This document shows, one piece after another, positions 7,000 to 9,015 of a stretch of DNA of 9,015 bases (position 1 is the stretch's first letter; each line of letters opens with the position of its first letter). Made by a program: the position numbers and the translations under genes. The notes beneath the pieces were generated by a model. It had not been told where the DNA came from. It saw nothing but the letters and a program-made list of their open reading frames with translations, and ran no database searches. This DNA comes from JBFMFE01 sp040752295 (GTDB lineage: Bacteria; UBP15; UBA6099; JBFMBQ01): positions 1 to 9,015 of the forward strand of contig JBFMFE010000291.1 of the NCBI GenBank assembly GCA_040752295.1, written 5' to 3'.

Positions 7000-7425
7000 T
7001 CAACGAGGGTCGGGAACGAACTGATGGAGGAAGAAGCCGGGATGAACCTCGACGAAATCAATCCTGAGGGGCATCCCGATGCCGAGGTCTTCGTATTTTC
7101 CGGCGATCCTCGAGAAGATGCGTCCGGCGCAGTCTTCGAGGTCCACAAGTCCGAGGACGTCGGGTTTGACGAAGCGCACGCCGCGTTCCTGCCACGAGAA
7201 GGCGTAGAGGACGCCTCTTCCGCTGAGGGGGGTCCATTCGAGGCTGGTCGAGAGGCAATGCGGGCAGAGCACCCTCGGGGGGAAGAACACCTCGCCGCAG
7301 TCGCGGCATTTTGTCGTCTCGAATTTTTTCTCGGCGAGTTTTTCGTAAAAGGTTTTCGAGGCGGAGTCGCCGTAGAAACGCAGGGATTTGAGCGTTTCCC
7401 CCTTGATGTATTCGTCGAGTGACAC
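7000..7425 (-). CDS. Zinc-ribbon/OB-fold DUF35 protein, partner of the thiolase
   Basis: This 141-residue protein has the two-part DUF35 layout. An N-terminal helix (about 17-36) leads into a rubredoxin-like zinc ribbon with C40, C43, C54 and C57 (CxxC, ten residues, CxxC). An OB-fold domain follows (about 63-135; LSGRGVLYAFSW at 67-78, DVLGLVDLEDCAGRIFSRI at 89-107). DUF35 proteins pair with thiolase-family enzymes, for example in the archaeal acetoacetyl-CoA thiolase/HMG-CoA synthase complex, BbsA with BbsB, and the DUF35 domain bound to Ltp2. They shape or bridge the CoA-binding site. The start is GTG at 7425-7423, one base after the thiolase TGA. The only internal Met is near residue 118, too late to begin the domain. 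A much longer in-frame extension upstream overlaps the thiolase gene and is Ser/Pro/Arg-rich shadow sequence. Tight linkage implies translational coupling and a stoichiometric complex. Confidence 0.9.
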   Translation of the reverse strand: MSLDEYIKGETLKSLRFYGDSASKTFYEKLAEKKFETTKCRDCGEVFFPPRVLCPHCLSTSLEWTPLSGRGVLYAFSWQERGVRFVKPDVLGLVDLEDCAGRIFSRIAGKYEDLGIGMPLRIDFVEVHPGFFLHQFVPDPR

Positions 7426-7426
7426 G

Positions 7427-8614
7427 TCAGCCGCCTTTTTCGAGGATTGCGACGACGGCGCCGTTGACCATGCCGTGTTCGCCCTGGAAGGCGCCGACGA
7501 CGGGGTCGGGGAGCTGTCGTTCGCCCGCTTCGCCGCGGAGTTGCGCGCAGAGTTCAATCGCCTCCATAAGCGGTGTCGCAGTGGCGGGATGCCCGAAGGA
7601 GAGTCTGCCGCCGCTGACGTTGATGGGGACGTCGCCGCCGGCGCGCGTCCTGCCCTCGACGACAGCCGCGGCGGCGTGCCCGCGGGGAAAGAATCCGAAG
7701 TCCTCGTATGTGATGAGTTCCGTGCCGGCGAAGACGCCGTATATTTCGGCGAGGTCAACGTCTTTCGGGGTGACGCCCGCTTTTTCGCAGGCTTGTTTCG
7801 CGGCGATTTCGACGCCGGGGAAGGTTGAGAGCGCGCGGGCGCCGTAAACGAAGTGCGAGCTGTCGTGGTACTCGCCGAAGGCTGTGATCCAGACGGGTTT
7901 GGGTGAGATTTTCCGCGCCGTCTCGACGGAAGCGAGGACGATAGCGGCGGCGCCGTCGGAGAGCGGACAGCACTCGAGCTGGTGTATGGGCGGCGAGACC
8001 ATTCGGGAGTTGAGGACGTCATCAACGGTGATGGGCGTTCTGAACTGGGCGAACTCGTTTTTAGAGGCGTATTCCCTGAGGACGACGGGAAGGTGCGCGA
8101 TTTCGCGGGCTGTGACGCCGTATTCGAACATGTAGCGCTGGACGCCCATGGCGTACATGTGGATTGGGGTGAATGCGCCGTAGGGCGCGAGGTAGGGTCC
8201 GTAGAGTCCCATCTGCCCCCAGATGAGCGAGCTGAGAAAGTTGCGCTGGTCGGTGGGAGTGGCGGCGCGCACGTCAACGGCGAGGACGACGGCGATGTCG
8301 AGGTTGCGGAGCGCGATTTCCGCCGCAGCGTACTTGAGGCAGATGGCGGACGAGGCGCCGCCGCATTCCATCTGTGTGAGAGATTTCACCGGGAGTCCGA
8401 AGTATTCGCAGAGGCGGGGTCCCCAGATCATGGCGTTCGGGCAGCCGAACCCCTCGGGGGTGATGATAAGCCCTTCGACGTCCTTTTTTTCGACGCCCGC
8501 GTGCGCGATGGACTCGCGGAAGACGCGTGCGGCGAGTTCGAGCGGGGTGGAATGCTGGAAGTCGCCCACTTCCGTCATGGCGTAGCCGACGATTGCCGCG
8601 AGCGGTTTTCCCAT
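7427..8614 (-). CDS. Thiolase-family (SCP-x/lipid-transfer-like) acyl-CoA C-C bond enzyme
   Basis: This 395-residue protein has the thiolase fold. AAIVGYAMTEVGDF (6-19) is the usual N-terminal strand. QMECGGASSA (81-90) holds the likely nucleophile C84. PLSDGAAAIVL (217-227) and NVSGGRLSFGHP (332-343), with H342, are conserved thiolase signatures. Two differences from degradative thiolases are visible. The HDAF/NEAF position reads EIYGVF (290-295) with Tyr292, and the C-terminal motif that normally carries a second Cys reads GEHGMVNG (378-385) with none. With its DUF35 partner this points to the group that includes BbsB and the Ltp2-type aldolases, which make or cleave C-C bonds in acyl-CoAs. 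The start at Met (8614) was chosen because homologues begin just before the AAIVG strand and GGAG lies ten bases upstream. A 40-residue longer frame starting at 8734 runs into repeat-derived sequence. Substrate unknown. Confidence 0.92.
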   Translation of the reverse strand: MGKPLAAIVGYAMTEVGDFQHSTPLELAARVFRESIAHAGVEKKDVEGLIITPEGFGCPNAMIWGPRLCEYFGLPVKSLTQMECGGASSAICLKYAAAEIALRNLDIAVVLAVDVRAATPTDQRNFLSSLIWGQMGLYGPYLAPYGAFTPIHMYAMGVQRYMFEYGVTAREIAHLPVVLREYASKNEFAQFRTPITVDDVLNSRMVSPPIHQLECCPLSDGAAAIVLASVETARKISPKPVWITAFGEYHDSSHFVYGARALSTFPGVEIAAKQACEKAGVTPKDVDLAEIYGVFAGTELITYEDFGFFPRGHAAAAVVEGRTRAGGDVPINVSGGRLSFGHPATATPLMEAIELCAQLRGEAGERQLPDPVVGAFQGEHGMVNGAVVAILEKGG

Positions 8615-8703
8615 GCGAACGACACTCCGCGCCTCAATGCAGCTCATCAGACCCTCGGCGCGTCCGGGGCATTGTACCACGGGGGCGGGGAAAGGATCAA
8701 CGC

Positions 8704-8738
8704 GCAGGGGCGAAAGATTTTTTGTCTTCACCAATCTG
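8704..8738. repeat. 35-bp intergenic repeat, copy 1
   Basis: It matches the copy at 8856-8890 at 32 of 35 positions. All three differences are T here versus C there. In plus-strand RNA two of these fall in the right arm of the hairpin, where G-C pairs become G-U pairs, so the fold is weakened but kept. It abuts the partial second copy at 8738. Confidence 0.75.
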
Positions 8739-8764
8739 GGCGAAAGATTTTTCGCCCCCGCAAT
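8738..8764. repeat. Repeat copy 2, partial, with perfect 8-bp hairpin
   Basis: GGGCGAAA (8738-8745) and TTTCGCCC (8750-8757) are perfect reverse complements around a GATT loop. The left part matches the other copies. After the right arm the sequence diverges but still ends in AATC, as in the CCAATC of the full copies. The core begins 30 bases after that of copy 1. Confidence 0.75.
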
Positions 8765-8855
8765 CGCGCACCCATTTTATTACGGCAATTTTAAGACGCG
8801 GACAATTGAACCGATCGTTGTTGATGTTCCGCGTGGTTTAATTTTTCCATCATTC

Positions 8856-8890
8856 GCAGGGGCGAAAGACTTTTCGCCTTCACCAATCTG
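8856..8890. repeat. 35-bp intergenic repeat, copy 3
   Basis: This is a full copy with GGCGAAA (8861-8867), loop GACT, and TTTCGCC (8872-8878), and possible flanking G-U pairs. It ends in the shared CTTCACCAATCTG. It lies about 120 bases from copy 2, in the same orientation, outside genes. The pattern suggests a REP-like interspersed palindromic element rather than a CRISPR array. Confidence 0.75.
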
Positions 8891-8945
8891 TGAACTTTCG
8901 CACATTCTTCGTCACGATGGATTGCGACGTCATCCGCCTTGGACT

Positions 8946-9010
8946 GCGGCGAGTCATCGCCGCCTTCACTCCCGCGCGGAGCGCGGGAAACAAGGCGGTG
9001 TTTGCACACC
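8946..9010. repeat. Cluster of overlapping, mutually exclusive hairpins
   Basis: Three stems are exact in the sequence. GCGGCGA (8946-8952) pairs with TCGCCGC (8957-8963). CCGCCTT (8960-8966) pairs with AAGGCGG (8992-8998) and encloses TCCCGCGC (8970-8977) paired with GCGCGGGA (8981-8988). GGTGT (8997-9001) pairs with ACACC (9006-9010). The neighbouring stems share bases, so the first and third compete with the outer arm of the second. This could be an interspersed repeat, a structured RNA, or the 3' end region of an upstream transcript. Confidence 0.6.
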
Positions 9011-9015
9011 AGCCC

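Larger units (their letters stand above)
8615..9015. other. 401-bp gene-free repeat and hairpin region upstream of the thiolase gene
   Basis: No credible gene is seen. The segment holds three palindromic repeat copies (8704-8890) and a cluster of overlapping hairpins (8946-9010). The stretch 8770-8850 is the most AT-rich of the window and could carry the promoter for the thiolase gene. The best minus-strand candidate there (TTGTCC, 17 bases, TAATAA) is a poor match, so I do not call it. A 72-codon minus-strand frame at 8791-9009 consists mostly of repeat sequence. Confidence 0.6.

Noticed and set aside
5365..7422. Large plus-strand frames of 344 (5365-6399) and 332 codons (6424-7422)
   Set aside because: Both run antisense across real genes and spacers with no recognisable motifs. 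Their acidic/Gly-rich composition is the usual shadow pattern here.
7426..8277. Upstream extension that would make the DUF35 protein 425 residues
   Set aside because: The extra part overlaps the thiolase gene in another frame and is Ser/Pro/Thr/Arg-rich without structure. The GTG at 7425-7423 gives the normal family length.
8615..8734. N-terminal extension of the thiolase to 8734
   Set aside because: The added 40 residues derive from the repeat and spacer DNA and do not resemble thiolase N-termini. The Met at 8614 fits the conserved AAIVG strand.
8704..8890. CRISPR array
   Set aside because: There are only three copies, spaced irregularly (about 30 and 122 bases between cores), one of them partial, with no uniform spacers and no cas gene in view.
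8791..9009. Minus-strand frame of 72 codons at the right edge
   Set aside because: It is built largely from the palindromic repeat and hairpin cluster. No domain is visible and the composition is not gene-like.

Overview
The window comes from a GC-rich bacterium (about 60-65% GC by eye, C/G-ending codons). Shine-Dalgarno sites (GGAGG, GAGGG) before several starts and a sigma70-like promoter at 6884-6912 indicate a bacterial chromosome. I cannot assign a phylum from sequence alone. The gene families and the hairpin-rich interspersed repeats would suit an uncultured, probably Gram-negative lineage, but that is a guess. All seven supported genes lie on the minus strand, so transcription runs from high to low coordinates. 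No rRNA, tRNA, transposase, integrase or CRISPR array is visible.

In order of transcription, the first part (9015-8615) is a gene-free stretch. It holds a cluster of overlapping hairpins (8946-9010) and three copies of a GGGCGAAAGA-centred palindromic repeat (8704-8890). Next come a thiolase-family protein (7427-8614) and, one base after its stop, a GTG-started zinc-ribbon/OB-fold DUF35 protein (7000-7425). Thiolase and DUF35 partners are known to form joint acyl-CoA enzymes, so these two probably act as one complex. A 354-base gap follows, with a possible weak terminator and a good promoter whose transcript would have a leader of about 230 nt.

That promoter would drive a five-gene run: an extended SDR (NAD-dependent epimerase/dehydratase-like, 5710-6645), a PlsC-type acyltransferase (4828-5679, GTG start), a 745-residue protein with about ten membrane segments and a C-terminal beta-propeller-like domain (2507-4744), a B12-domain radical SAM enzyme (948-2474), and a DPM1-like family 2 glycosyltransferase (142-885). 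The spacers are 30, 83, 32 and 62 bp. The last one contains a perfect 22-bp GC palindrome. The mixture of acyl-CoA carbon-carbon chemistry, lipid acylation, radical chemistry and glycosyl transfer suggests synthesis or tailoring of an unusual envelope lipid or glycolipid. No pathway can be named from the sequence.

The enzymes are recognisable by family, but several have non-canonical active sites. The SDR lacks the Tyr-xxx-Lys pair, the acyltransferase has HX6D and FPTG motifs, and the thiolase lacks the C-terminal cysteine and has Tyr in place of the usual His/Asn. The membrane-propeller protein is the least familiar component.
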